Shown: positions 50,631 through 63,033 of the stretch, piece by piece
How the letters are laid out: each line of letters starts with the position of its first letter
How positions within the stretch are numbered: the first letter of the stretch is position 1
Assembly (NCBI RefSeq): GCF_020179475.1
Contig: NZ_JAILXZ010000002.1
Location: 1 to 64,000, forward strand
Length of the DNA stretch: 64,000 nucleotides
Direction of reading: 5' to 3'
Origin: Novosphingobium huizhouense
GTDB taxonomy: Bacteria; Pseudomonadota; Alphaproteobacteria; Sphingomonadales; Sphingomonadaceae
Notes under the pieces: model-generated
What the model saw: only the letters and a program-made list of their open reading frames with translations
The model's database searches: none
Told to the model about the DNA's origin: nothing
Translations under genes and position numbers: made by a program

Positions 50631-51266
50631 GTGACGGATCAGGCACAGGGTTGGAACCGGCGCGACTTTCTCGGTGGCGCGGCGCTGCTCGCTCTCGCCC
50701 TGGGAGTACCGACCGCGAGCGTCATGCTCTCGCCGGCCAGCGCCGACGAGGCGCCGTCGGATCGCCAGATGCAGGTCCTGGCGCGCGTTGCCGATCTGGT
50801 CATCCCGCGGACCGAGACACCGGGCGCGGTCGACACCGGGGTTCCTGCGTTCGTCGCGCTCGCGCTTGCGCACGGCCTGTCGGCAAGCCGCACGGCGCTT
50901 GTTGCGCCCGACAGCGCCTTGCGCCCCTTCTTGCGCGCCGACAGCTCGCTGCGCCATCTTCCCTGGCTTGAGGCGACGCTCGACCGCAATGCGCAAGGGA
51001 ACTTCCTCGCCATCGCACCGGCGGAGCAGGCGCGGATCCTGACAGCACTCGATGCGGCGGCGTTCCCGCCCGGGCCCCCGCCGCAGACTCCTGCGCCCTG
51101 GGCCACGATCAAGGGGCTGATCCTGACCGGGTACTATACGTCCGAGCCCGGCGGTGCGCAGGAGTTGCGCTACGAGCTCGTCCCCGGCCGGTTCGATCCC
51201 GATATCGCTTTGGCTCCGGGTGACCGCGCGTGGTCGAGCGACTGGACCGCGGTGGAGTTCGGCTGA
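50631..51266 (+). CDS. Gluconate 2-dehydrogenase subunit 3-family protein (Tat-exported)
   Basis: A 211-residue protein starting at GTG 50631, with GAGGGTGATC upstream. The N-terminal NRRDFLGGAALLALALGVP is a Tat signal. The rest follows the hitchhiker-subunit family: ARVADLVIPRTETPGAVDTGVPAFVALAL, then PWATIKGLILTGYYTSEPGG and YELVPGRFDPDI. Such subunits pair with a GMC dehydrogenase and help its export through Tat. Its stop overlaps the GMC start (TGATG), so the two are translated together. The pair resembles glucoside 3-dehydrogenase. Confidence 0.85.
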   Translation: MTDQAQGWNRRDFLGGAALLALALGVPTASVMLSPASADEAPSDRQMQVLARVADLVIPRTETPGAVDTGVPAFVALALAHGLSASRTALVAPDSALRPFLRADSSLRHLPWLEATLDRNAQGNFLAIAPAEQARILTALDAAAFPPGPPPQTPAPWATIKGLILTGYYTSEPGGAQELRYELVPGRFDPDIALAPGDRAWSSDWTAVEFG

Positions 51267-52951
51267 TGGAATTCGATGCAATCGTCGTCGGCTCGGGCAT
51301 CACCGGCGGATGGGCGGCCAAGGAATTGACGGAAAAGGGCCTCAGGGTCCTCATGCTCGAACGCGGTCGCGAGATCCGCCACCAGCAGGACTACGAGACC
51401 GAGACCAAGGCGCCGTGGGATTTGCCGTTCCGCGGCCAGGGCGACACTGAAATGTACCGGCGCGAACATCCTGTGCAGATGCTCAACCGCCACTTCACCG
51501 AGTGGTCGGAGAACCACTTCGTCAACGACCGCGAGAACCCGTACTCCACCGCGGCCGGCAGCGACTTCAACTGGTTTCGCAGCTACCAGCTCGGTGGTCG
51601 GTCGCTGACCTGGGGCCGGCAATGCTATCGCTGGTCGGACTACGATTTCGGCGCCAACAAGCGAGACGGGATCGGGACCGACTGGCCGATCCGCTACGCC
51701 GATCTTGCTCCGTGGTACGATCATGTCGAGCGCTTCGTCGGCGTGTCCGGCGCGCGCGAGGGACTGGCGCAACTGCCCGACGGCGAGTTCCAGCCGGCCA
51801 TGCAGCTCAATGTCGTCGAGCAGGCTCTGCGTGAGCGGATCGCCGAGCGCTGGCCCGAGCGCTGCCTGACGATCGGCCGGACCGCCAACCTGACCGAGGC
51901 AAAGCCCGAGGAAGGTCGTGCTGCCTGTCAGAACCGCAACATCTGCAACCGCGGTTGTTCCTTCGGCGCCTATTTCTCTACCCAGTCGTCGACCCTGCCG
52001 GCGGCCCAAAAGACCGGGCGACTGACGCTGATCACCGACGCCGCGGTCGAGAAGATCGACTACGATCCCGTCTCCAGCCGCGTCACCGGCGTGCGCTGGA
52101 TCGACACGCGGACCAAGACCCGACGCAGCGCAACGGCGCGGCTGGTGTTTCTCAATGCGGGGGCCTTCAACTCGGTCCACCTGCTGCTCAACTCGGCGAA
52201 CGAGGCGATGCCCCGGGGCCTTGCCAACAGCAGCGGCGTGCTCGGGACCCACATCATGGACCACGCCAACACCCTTTCCGCCATTGCGATCATGCCCGGC
52301 TTCGAAAACCGGACAAGTTTCGGCAACCGTCCGACGGGCATCGTCATTCCGCGGTTCCGCAATCTCGACCGGCTCGACGGCAAGGGCTTTACCCGGGGCT
52401 ATTCGTTCCAGGGCGGCGCGCTTCAGTCTGCGTGGACGCGCGGCAAGCGCGAGGCGGGTATCGGCGCGGACTTCAAGGCCCGCCTGCGTGCCCCCGGCAT
52501 GTGGCGGATGGTGCTGGTGGCATTCGCGGAATCGCTGCCGCGTGCGAGCAACCGCCTGACGCTCAGCCGCACCAAGGTCGACGCCAACGGCATCCCGCAG
52601 CTCGAGATCGCGTTTTCCCACGGCGACCAGGAACGCGCTGCGCTGGCCGATGCGAAGGCCGAAGCCTCGGCCATGCTGACTGCGGCGGGAGGCCAGGTCA
52701 TCGTCGCGCTCGACCAGCCGGGCGCGGGCGGGACGGCGATCCACGAAATGGGCGGGGCGCGCATGGGCTGGGACCCGCGCACGAGCGTGCTCAACCGCAT
52801 GAGCCAGGCGCACGACATCGCCAACCTGTTCGTCACCGATGGCGCGCAGATGAGTTCGTCGGCCTGCCAGAACCCGTCACTGACCTACATGGCTCTTACA
52901 GCACGGGCCTGCGACACTGCCGTCTCGATGTTGCGCGATGGCGTGATCTGA
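51266..52951 (+). CDS. GMC oxidoreductase, candidate periplasmic glucoside 3-dehydrogenase
   Basis: A 561-residue GMC flavoprotein without its own signal: MEFDAIVVGSGITGGWAAKELTEKGLRVLMLER, LGGRSLTWGRQCYRWSDYDFG, then CQNRNICNRGCSFGAYFSTQSS, the cysteine-rich segment of sugar and gluconate dehydrogenases, and TAIHEMGGARMGWDPR with the active-site H. The catalytic subunit of glucoside 3-dehydrogenase has this build and uses a small Tat-bearing partner, found just upstream. It would oxidise glycosides at C3 in the periplasm and pass electrons to a cytochrome c, which is not encoded here. Confidence 0.85.
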   Translation: MEFDAIVVGSGITGGWAAKELTEKGLRVLMLERGREIRHQQDYETETKAPWDLPFRGQGDTEMYRREHPVQMLNRHFTEWSENHFVNDRENPYSTAAGSDFNWFRSYQLGGRSLTWGRQCYRWSDYDFGANKRDGIGTDWPIRYADLAPWYDHVERFVGVSGAREGLAQLPDGEFQPAMQLNVVEQALRERIAERWPERCLTIGRTANLTEAKPEEGRAACQNRNICNRGCSFGAYFSTQSSTLPAAQKTGRLTLITDAAVEKIDYDPVSSRVTGVRWIDTRTKTRRSATARLVFLNAGAFNSVHLLLNSANEAMPRGLANSSGVLGTHIMDHANTLSAIAIMPGFENRTSFGNRPTGIVIPRFRNLDRLDGKGFTRGYSFQGGALQSAWTRGKREAGIGADFKARLRAPGMWRMVLVAFAESLPRASNRLTLSRTKVDANGIPQLEIAFSHGDQERAALADAKAEASAMLTAAGGQVIVALDQPGAGGTAIHEMGGARMGWDPRTSVLNRMSQAHDIANLFVTDGAQMSSSACQNPSLTYMALTARACDTAVSMLRDGVI

Positions 52952-52976
52952 CCCCAGCCCGAAAGGATTGATCCCA

Positions 52977-53756
52977 ATGACCCGCCGCTTCGTCGACCTT
53001 TCGATCACCCTGTGCAACGACGTGGTGAGCGATCCGCCGTTCATGCGGCCGCATATCGAGTATCAGACCCACGGCGAAACCATGACCGAACTCGGTCACT
53101 TCTTCCCCGGCGTCACCGCCGACCAGACCCCCGACGGCGAAGGCTTCGCCGCGGCCGAAATGGTCCGGCTTTCGACGCACAACGGCACCCACCTCGATGC
53201 GCCGTGGCACTTCCACCCGACGCAGGACGGCGGCAAGAAGGCGCTCACCATCGACGAGATCCCGCTCGAATGGTGTTTCCAGCCGGGGGTGAAGCTAGAC
53301 TTCACCGCCATGCCCGATGGCTACGTGGTGACGGCAGCGGACGTCGAGGCGGAATTGGCGAGGATCGGCCACGAACTCCGCCCGCTGGAGATCGTGCTGG
53401 TGAACACCGCAGCCGGCAAGGCGCTGGGCGACCCCGACTTCGTCAGCAGGGGCTGCGGCATGGGCTACGAGGCGACGATGTATCTCACCTCGCGCGGGAT
53501 TCGCGTCACCGGCACGGACGCGTGGAGCTGGGATGCTCCATTCGTCCACACCGCACGGAAGGTTGCCGAGACGGGCGACACTTCGCTCATCTGGGAAGGC
53601 CACAAGGCCGGGCGCGACATCGGCTACTGCCATTTGGAAAAGCTTCACAACCTTGAGGTGCTGCCGCCCGACGGGTTTCTGGTATCGTGCTTCCCGCACA
53701 AGATTGCCGGCGCTTCGGCGGGGTGGACCCGCGCCGTGGCGATCTTCGAGGACTGA
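52977..53756 (+). CDS. Cyclase-family (kynurenine formamidase-like) hydrolase
   Basis: A 259-residue protein with the metal-binding signature of the family: HNGTHLDAPWHFHPTQDGG, which has the HGTHxDxPxH motif with N for the first G. RFVDLSITL opens the fold, and DAPFVHTARK and GYCHLEKLHNLEVLPPDGFLVSCFPHKI close it. Members hydrolyse amides or lactones; some act on ring-cleavage products of plant aromatics. ATG 52977 follows AAAGGA. It lies in a run with the GMC gene and a FAH gene, 5 bp apart from the latter. Confidence 0.8.
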   Translation: MTRRFVDLSITLCNDVVSDPPFMRPHIEYQTHGETMTELGHFFPGVTADQTPDGEGFAAAEMVRLSTHNGTHLDAPWHFHPTQDGGKKALTIDEIPLEWCFQPGVKLDFTAMPDGYVVTAADVEAELARIGHELRPLEIVLVNTAAGKALGDPDFVSRGCGMGYEATMYLTSRGIRVTGTDAWSWDAPFVHTARKVAETGDTSLIWEGHKAGRDIGYCHLEKLHNLEVLPPDGFLVSCFPHKIAGASAGWTRAVAIFED

Positions 53757-53761
53757 TCGCG

Positions 53762-54727
53762 ATGCGGCTGGCAACCCTTGCGAACGGGCATCCGGACGGT
53801 GCGCTCGTGGTCGTGTCCGACGACGGGACGCGCTGCCTGCCGTGCGTGGCATGGCCCAACCTGCTGACGGCCGTGGAGAACTGGGCACAGGCCGAGGGCG
53901 ACCTGCGGGCGATCGCGGCGCAGCTCGCGGATGGCGAGGGGGCACCGCTCGAGCCGGCCGGCCTGCGCGCGCCGCTGCCGCGTTCGTGGCAATGGCTCGA
54001 CGGTTCGGCCTATACGACACACGGCGAACTGATGCAGATCGCGTTCCACATGGACCCGGTGCCTGCGGATCGCCCGTTGATGTACCAGGGCCTCAGCGAT
54101 CGCTTTCTGGGCCCCTGCGACGATATCGGCATGCCCGACGAGGCGCTTGGTATCGATTTCGAGGGCGAGTTCGGCGTGATCGTCGATGCGGTGCCGATGG
54201 GCACCAGCGCGCGCGACGCGGAACGCCACATCCGCCTGCTGGTCCAGATCAACGACTGGTCGCTGCGCACCCTTGCGCCGGTCGAAATGAAGACCGGCTT
54301 CGGCTGGGTACAGGCCAAGCCGGCCTGCTCGATGGCACCCTATGCGGTCACGCCCGACGAGCTGGGGGCAGACTGGAGCAACGGCCGGGTGTGTTGCGAC
54401 CTGCACGTCGACTGGAACGGCGAGCGGTTCGGCCGGGTCAACGGGGCGTGCATGGCGTTCTCGTTTCCCGAACTGATCGCGCACGCCGCCCGGACACGCG
54501 ACCTCGTGGCCGGAACGATCATCGGCTCGGGGACGGTCTCCAACCCGGATTATGCGACCAAGGGGTCGGCCTGCATTTCCGAACGCCGCGCGATCGAGAT
54601 CATCGCGGCGGGCGCGCCCACGACGCCGTTCATGGCGTTCGGAGATTCGGTGCGGATGGCGGGCGTCCAGTCGTCCGGTCGCGAGCCGTTCGGCGTGATC
54701 GAACAGAAGGTTCGCAAGCATGATTGA
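53762..54727 (+). CDS. Fumarylacetoacetate hydrolase-family protein
   Basis: A 321-residue FAH-family enzyme. GIDFEGEFGVIVDAVPMGTSARDAERHI has the E-x-E metal ligands, followed by VQINDWSLRTL, KTGFGWVQAKPACSMAPYAVTPDEL, and GTIIGSGTVSN near the C-terminus. Enzymes of this family hydrolyse C-C bonds in acylpyruvates or hydrate/decarboxylate meta-cleavage products. FAH proteins occur in the fde naringenin pathway. It follows the cyclase by 5 bp and overlaps the GH1 start by 8 bp. Confidence 0.85.
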   Translation: MRLATLANGHPDGALVVVSDDGTRCLPCVAWPNLLTAVENWAQAEGDLRAIAAQLADGEGAPLEPAGLRAPLPRSWQWLDGSAYTTHGELMQIAFHMDPVPADRPLMYQGLSDRFLGPCDDIGMPDEALGIDFEGEFGVIVDAVPMGTSARDAERHIRLLVQINDWSLRTLAPVEMKTGFGWVQAKPACSMAPYAVTPDELGADWSNGRVCCDLHVDWNGERFGRVNGACMAFSFPELIAHAARTRDLVAGTIIGSGTVSNPDYATKGSACISERRAIEIIAAGAPTTPFMAFGDSVRMAGVQSSGREPFGVIEQKVRKHD

Positions 54728-56027
54728 TCGCAGGACCCTCCTTGCGGCTGGCGCCGCATCGGTTGCAGCCCCCGCCTTCGCGAAAGCATGGCGCTCGGTC
54801 GACCCCACGTTTCCCGAGGGCTTTCTGTGGGGAGCTGCCACCGCCGGTCATCAGGTCGAAGGCAACAATATCAACTCCGACATCTGGCTTGCCGAGCATG
54901 TCGATCCGACGGTCTTTGCCGAACCGTCGGGCGATGCCGCGAACAGCTTCGAATTGTGGCGGACCGACCTCGATCTGGTGAAGGCGATGGGCCTGAATAC
55001 CTATCGCTTCGGGATCGAGTGGGCGCGCATCGAGCCCGAGCCAGGGCAGTTTTCGATCGCCATGCTCGATCACTACAAGGCGATGATCGAGGGGTGCCGC
55101 GATCGTGGCCTGACGCCCGTGGTCACCTTCAACCACTTCACCACGCCGCGATGGTTTGCCGGCCGGGGCGGCTGGGAGCACGATGATGCTGCGGCCGTGT
55201 TCGCCCGCTACTGCGACCGCGCCGCGCGGCACATTGCCGAGGGCATCGGATACGCGACCACCCTCAACGAGCCGAACCTTGCCGGGGTGCTGCAGGATCT
55301 GCTGCCGGCCAACCTGATGGAGGGCGACAAGGCCATGGCCGCCGCCGCGGCCCGTGCGATGAACGTGCCCTTCTTCCAGCCCGGCAGCGCGCTCTACATC
55401 CGCGACCCGGCAAAGACGCAGGCGCATATGCTCGAAGGGCATGCCCAGGGCCGGGCGGCGATCAAGGCCGCGCGGACGAGCCTCCCGGTCGGCGTCAGCC
55501 TTGCGATCATCGACGATCAGGCGGTCGGTCGCGACAGCCAGCGCGATGCCCGCCGTGAGAAGTACTACGGTGCATGGCTGCGCGCCGCGCGCCAGTGCGA
55601 CTTCCTCGGCATCCAGAACTACGAGCGCGCGGTGTGGAACGCCGAGGGCAAGCTGCCCCCGCCGGCGGACGCCAAACGCAACACGATGGGAGCCGAGGTC
55701 TATCCGCCGTCGCTCGCCAACGTCGCGCGGTATGCCCATGCGCAGGCCGGGGTGCCGATCATGGTGACCGAACACGGTGTCGGCACCGATGACGACAGCG
55801 TTCGGGCCTGGCTGATTCCGGCAGCGCTCGCCGAGTTGAAGAAGGCGATGGCAGAGGGCGTGCCGGTGCTCGGCTATATCCACTGGTCGCTGGTCGACAA
55901 TTTCGAGTGGGTCTTCGGCTACCGGATCCGCTTCGGTCTCCACACGCTCGACCGCACCACGTTCAAGCGCACGCCCAAGCCGAGCGCGGCCGTGCTGGGA
56001 GACATTGCGCGCCGCAATTCGCTCTGA
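54720..56027 (+). CDS. Exported GH1 beta-glycosidase with a variant nucleophile motif
   Basis: A 435-residue family 1 glycosidase with a Tat-type signal (MIDRRTLLAAGAASVAAPAFA). PEGFLWGAATAGHQVEGNN, NTYRFGIEWARIEPEPG, the acid/base ATTLNEPN near residue 183 and VLGYIHWSLVDNFEWVFGY are typical. The nucleophile motif reads VTEHG near residue 350 instead of the usual TENG: E is kept, N is replaced by H. It would remove O-linked glucose (or a similar sugar) in the periplasm. It is the last gene of the plus-strand run that starts at 50631. Confidence 0.87.
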   Translation: MIDRRTLLAAGAASVAAPAFAKAWRSVDPTFPEGFLWGAATAGHQVEGNNINSDIWLAEHVDPTVFAEPSGDAANSFELWRTDLDLVKAMGLNTYRFGIEWARIEPEPGQFSIAMLDHYKAMIEGCRDRGLTPVVTFNHFTTPRWFAGRGGWEHDDAAAVFARYCDRAARHIAEGIGYATTLNEPNLAGVLQDLLPANLMEGDKAMAAAAARAMNVPFFQPGSALYIRDPAKTQAHMLEGHAQGRAAIKAARTSLPVGVSLAIIDDQAVGRDSQRDARREKYYGAWLRAARQCDFLGIQNYERAVWNAEGKLPPPADAKRNTMGAEVYPPSLANVARYAHAQAGVPIMVTEHGVGTDDDSVRAWLIPAALAELKKAMAEGVPVLGYIHWSLVDNFEWVFGYRIRFGLHTLDRTTFKRTPKPSAAVLGDIARRNSL

Positions 56028-56083
56028 CCCGCGAACGCGATGGGGCCGCGCGCTCCTTGCCGAGGCGATCGTGGCGTTCGTGA

Positions 56084-56923
56084 TCAATCCCGCTCGGCGG
56101 ATGGCCTGTTGCCGGTCGTGCGGAGATAGAAGCGCGAGAAGTACGATGCATCGGCGAAACCCAGTTCCTCCGCAACCTGCGAGATCGTCGCATTGGTGTG
56201 CCGCAGCAACCGGCGTGCCTCGAGGGCGAGGCGACGGTTGATCGCCTCGAGCGGGGTGCAGCCCAGCCTTCGCTGCACCAGGCGCGACAGCGTGCGCTCG
56301 GTGGTGCCGATCGAGGCTGCATAGAAGCTGACCGGGCGATGTTCGGTGAGATGCGTTTCGACGAGGTGCCGGAAGATCGCGAGACGGCGGTCGGCAGCGT
56401 CCCCGGCGCTGCCGCCGTCGCGCGGAAGCGAGCGCAGCAGCGCCTCGGCAAGCGCGTGGAACGGGCCGGCGGGATTCCACTCGGGGCCGAGCATCAGCAA
56501 TTCTTCGGCAAAGGCAGAAATGCGGCGCGCGCTTGCGGGATCGAGCGTGCCATGCGCGCCACGACTGATCACCCGCGCCAGGGGGTCGTCGCGACCCGCG
56601 CGAGACGCGAACTCCTGCCCGAGCGTCAGAACCCAGCCCCGCGTCTCCAGCGAGAACCGGAAACCGTGGACGGTGCCAGCCGGCACGACGATGTGACAGG
56701 GGCCGGCCAGGTCCACCCGGTGTCCGTCCAGCACCGCGACAACGCAGCCTTCGTTGATGATTAGTACCTGCATGCTGTGGCGATGACGGTGCGCCGAGAT
56801 CTCCCAGGCGTGCAGCGAACTGCGCTCCGCGATCGTTTCGATATGACCGAAAGCTGCAGGATGCTGCGCCCCTTGTTCGCCGTAGAGGGTGAACGTCGGA
56901 ATGGTCGCCAGGGTGTGATCCAT
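56084..56923 (-). CDS. AraC-family regulator, probable activator of pobA
   Basis: A 279-residue protein with an N-terminal cupin effector domain (HAWEISAHRHRHSMQVLIINEGCVVAVLDGHRVDLAGPCHIVVPAGTVHGF) and a C-terminal double HTH (PVSFYAASIGTTERTLSRLVQRRLGCTPLEAINRRLALEARRLLRHTNATISQVAEELGFADASYFSRFYLRTTG). PobR proteins of proteobacteria have this build and lie divergent from pobA, as here (104 bp apart). ATG 56923 was chosen because the upstream frame is low-complexity. The effector is likely 4-hydroxybenzoate. Confidence 0.88.
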   Translation of the reverse strand: MDHTLATIPTFTLYGEQGAQHPAAFGHIETIAERSSLHAWEISAHRHRHSMQVLIINEGCVVAVLDGHRVDLAGPCHIVVPAGTVHGFRFSLETRGWVLTLGQEFASRAGRDDPLARVISRGAHGTLDPASARRISAFAEELLMLGPEWNPAGPFHALAEALLRSLPRDGGSAGDAADRRLAIFRHLVETHLTEHRPVSFYAASIGTTERTLSRLVQRRLGCTPLEAINRRLALEARRLLRHTNATISQVAEELGFADASYFSRFYLRTTGNRPSAERD

Positions 56924-57027
56924 TGTCCGAAAAGTACCATGATTTTGTCCGCTCGGTGCCTTCATCCAAGTGCGTTGCGGAGTCAACTTGGGCGGCAAGA
57001 AGCAAGCACGATGAGGGGAGAGAAACG

Positions 57028-58197
57028 GTGCGCACACAGGTCGCGATCGTCGGGGCAGGGCCGGCAGGGTTGATGCTGGGCCATTTGCTGCGCAGCGAAG
57101 GCACAGACTGCATGGTGGTCGAGCGCCAGTCACCCGAATACGTGCTCTCGCGCATCCGGGCCGGCGTGCTGGAACAGGTGACAGTGGGCTTGATGGAACG
57201 TCTCGGCCTCGATGCCCGCCTGCGCAAGGAGGGCCTTGTCGAGGAGGGCTTCAATCTTGCCGATGGAGAACGGCTGATCCGCATCGACGTCGCGGAGCTT
57301 ACCGGCAAGACGGTCGTGGTCTACGGGCAAACCGAGATCCAGCGCGACCTGATGGAAGCGGCGCCCTCGCGCGGGCTCGAGGTCGTCTGGGAAGCCGACG
57401 AGGTTGCGCTTCACGCGATCGACAGCGACGCCCCGTTCCTGACCTATCGCAAGGACGGCGCCGAACATCGGGTGGACGCCCGGTTCATTGTCGGGTGCGA
57501 CGGCTTCCACGGGCCTTGCCGCAAGGCTGTTCCCGCCACAGCCGGTCGCAGCTTCGAGCGGGTCTATCCGTTCGGGTGGTTGGGCATCCTGGCGGACGTT
57601 CCGCCGTGCCATGACGAACTCATCTACGCTAACCATGAGAGGGGCTTCGCACTGGCTTCGATGCGCAGCCACACCCGCAGCCGGTACTACATCGACGTGG
57701 CGTTGAGCGAACGGATCGAGGACTGGAGTGACGATCGGCTCTGGGACGAGCTGGCCGTTCGCCTCGGCCCGGAGGCGGGGGCGCGCATCGTGCGCGGCCC
57801 GGCGCTCGAAAAGTCGATTGCGCCGTTGCGATCGTTCGTGTTCGAACCGATGCGCTACGGCAGCCTGCTGCTGTGCGGCGATGCCGCGCACATCGTGCCG
57901 CCCACCGGCGCCAAGGGGCTGAACTTGGCGGCCAGTGATGTGCACTATGCCGCCGAGGCGCTCGTTGCCTATTTCCGGCGAAACGATGCGGACGCGATCG
58001 CCGGCTATTCCGACAAGGCGCTGGCGCGGGTCTGGAAGAGCGAGCGGTTCAGCTGGACCTTGACCAGGCTGATGCATCGCTTCCCCGAAGACGGGCCGTT
58101 CGAGCGGCGAATGCAGGTTGCCGAACTCGCCTATGTGGCCGAGAGCCGGGCGGCGCAGCAATCCATCGCGGAAAACTACGTCGGACTGCCGGTCTAG
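57028..58197 (+). CDS. pobA: 4-hydroxybenzoate 3-monooxygenase
   Basis: A 389-residue flavoprotein hydroxylase that converts 4-hydroxybenzoate to protocatechuate with NADPH and O2. VRTQVAIVGAGPAGLMLGHLLRSEGTDCMVVERQSPEYVLSRIRAGVLEQ (FAD-binding motif and substrate-side R residues), then VVYGQTEIQRDLMEAAP, VGCDGFHGPCR (DG motif) and LLLCGDAAHIVPPTGAKGLNLAASDVHYAAEAL (GD motif) are all typical of PobA. Length matches the family. It starts with GTG 57028 after GAGGGGAGA. It feeds the lig genes that follow, linking both halves of the catabolic region. Confidence 0.94.
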   Translation: MRTQVAIVGAGPAGLMLGHLLRSEGTDCMVVERQSPEYVLSRIRAGVLEQVTVGLMERLGLDARLRKEGLVEEGFNLADGERLIRIDVAELTGKTVVVYGQTEIQRDLMEAAPSRGLEVVWEADEVALHAIDSDAPFLTYRKDGAEHRVDARFIVGCDGFHGPCRKAVPATAGRSFERVYPFGWLGILADVPPCHDELIYANHERGFALASMRSHTRSRYYIDVALSERIEDWSDDRLWDELAVRLGPEAGARIVRGPALEKSIAPLRSFVFEPMRYGSLLLCGDAAHIVPPTGAKGLNLAASDVHYAAEALVAYFRRNDADAIAGYSDKALARVWKSERFSWTLTRLMHRFPEDGPFERRMQVAELAYVAESRAAQQSIAENYVGLPV

Positions 58198-58221
58198 CCC
58201 GCAGCGGCGGCCGGCATCGGT

Positions 58222-62133
<3,912 letters not shown>

Positions 62134-62196
62134 ACTTATGGACGGCGCGCAAATTGCATTTGTCCGCATGGGGCGCGGGTCGCAGGACTGCGCGCC

Positions 62197-63033
62197 ATGG
62201 ACGCAGCGATTGCCCTGATCGGTTTCGGCGAGGCCGGCCGCACGTTTGCGCAAGCCGCAGGCTGGGGCGCGCGAGCCCGCGCGTTCGACATCGAACCCGC
62301 GCGCCGCGCCGATATGGAGCGTGCAGGCGTTGTGGCCTCGGCAACGGAGAAGGAGGCGCTGCGTGGCGCCCGCCTCGTCCTGTGCCTCGTGACGGCGGAC
62401 GCGGCCTTGAAAGCAGCGCAGGATTACGCCGCCTTGCTCGAGCATGGTGCAATCTGGTGCGACATGAATTCGGTGGCGCCCGATACCAAGCGTGCGGCGG
62501 CAGCCGCGATCGAGGCCGCCGGTGGATGCTATGTCGACGTCGCGGTGCTGGCGCCGGTCGAACCGGCGCGGATGAACGTTCCGTTGCTGGTGGCCGGCGC
62601 TGCGGCCGGGAACGCGGCGGACGACCTGCGCAACGCAGGTTTCGCCAACGTGCGCACCGTCGGCGGCGAGGTCGGCCGCGCGAGTGCGATCAAGATGATC
62701 CGGTCGGTAATGGTCAAGGGCATCGAAGCGCTCACTGCCGAGATGATGCTCGCGGCCAACGCCGCCGGCGTTGCCGAGGAGGTGCTCGTGTCGCTCGACG
62801 CCAGCGAGAAGCCGCAATCGTGGTTCGTGCGGGCCGCCTACAATATCGAGCGCATGGCGACGCACGGTCGTCGCCGCGCGGCGGAGATGGAGGAGAGCGC
62901 CAAGACGCTCGCCGGCCTCGGGGTCTCGCCCGTCATGACCGGGGGCACGGTCGAGCGCCAGCGGAACCAGGCCGGACACGCGATACCCACTCCGCCAAAG
63001 CCCATCGCAAGATCCGAGGAAACGGCCGAATGA
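62197..63033 (+). CDS. NAD(P)-binding dehydrogenase with DUF1932 domain
   Basis: A 278-residue protein of the 6-phosphogluconate/3-hydroxyisobutyrate dehydrogenase-like group. The Rossmann fold starts ALIGFGEAGRTFAQAAGW. DMNSVAPDTKRAAAAAIEAAGGCYVDVAVLAPV carries the family substrate motif. SAIKMIRSVMVKGIEALTAEMML holds the catalytic lysine region, and the C-terminal DUF1932 helices follow. Such genes accompany protocatechuate and gallate clusters, but its step is not established; it may oxidise or reduce a ring-cleavage intermediate. It overlaps ligJ by 4 bp (ATGA). Confidence 0.78.
   Translation: MDAAIALIGFGEAGRTFAQAAGWGARARAFDIEPARRADMERAGVVASATEKEALRGARLVLCLVTADAALKAAQDYAALLEHGAIWCDMNSVAPDTKRAAAAAIEAAGGCYVDVAVLAPVEPARMNVPLLVAGAAAGNAADDLRNAGFANVRTVGGEVGRASAIKMIRSVMVKGIEALTAEMMLAANAAGVAEEVLVSLDASEKPQSWFVRAAYNIERMATHGRRRAAEMEESAKTLAGLGVSPVMTGGTVERQRNQAGHAIPTPPKPIARSEETAE

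Noticed and set aside
54630..57308. 892-codon minus-strand ORF
   Set aside because: Antisense to GH1 and partly to pobA and out of frame with the AraC gene; the translation is low-complexity without domains.
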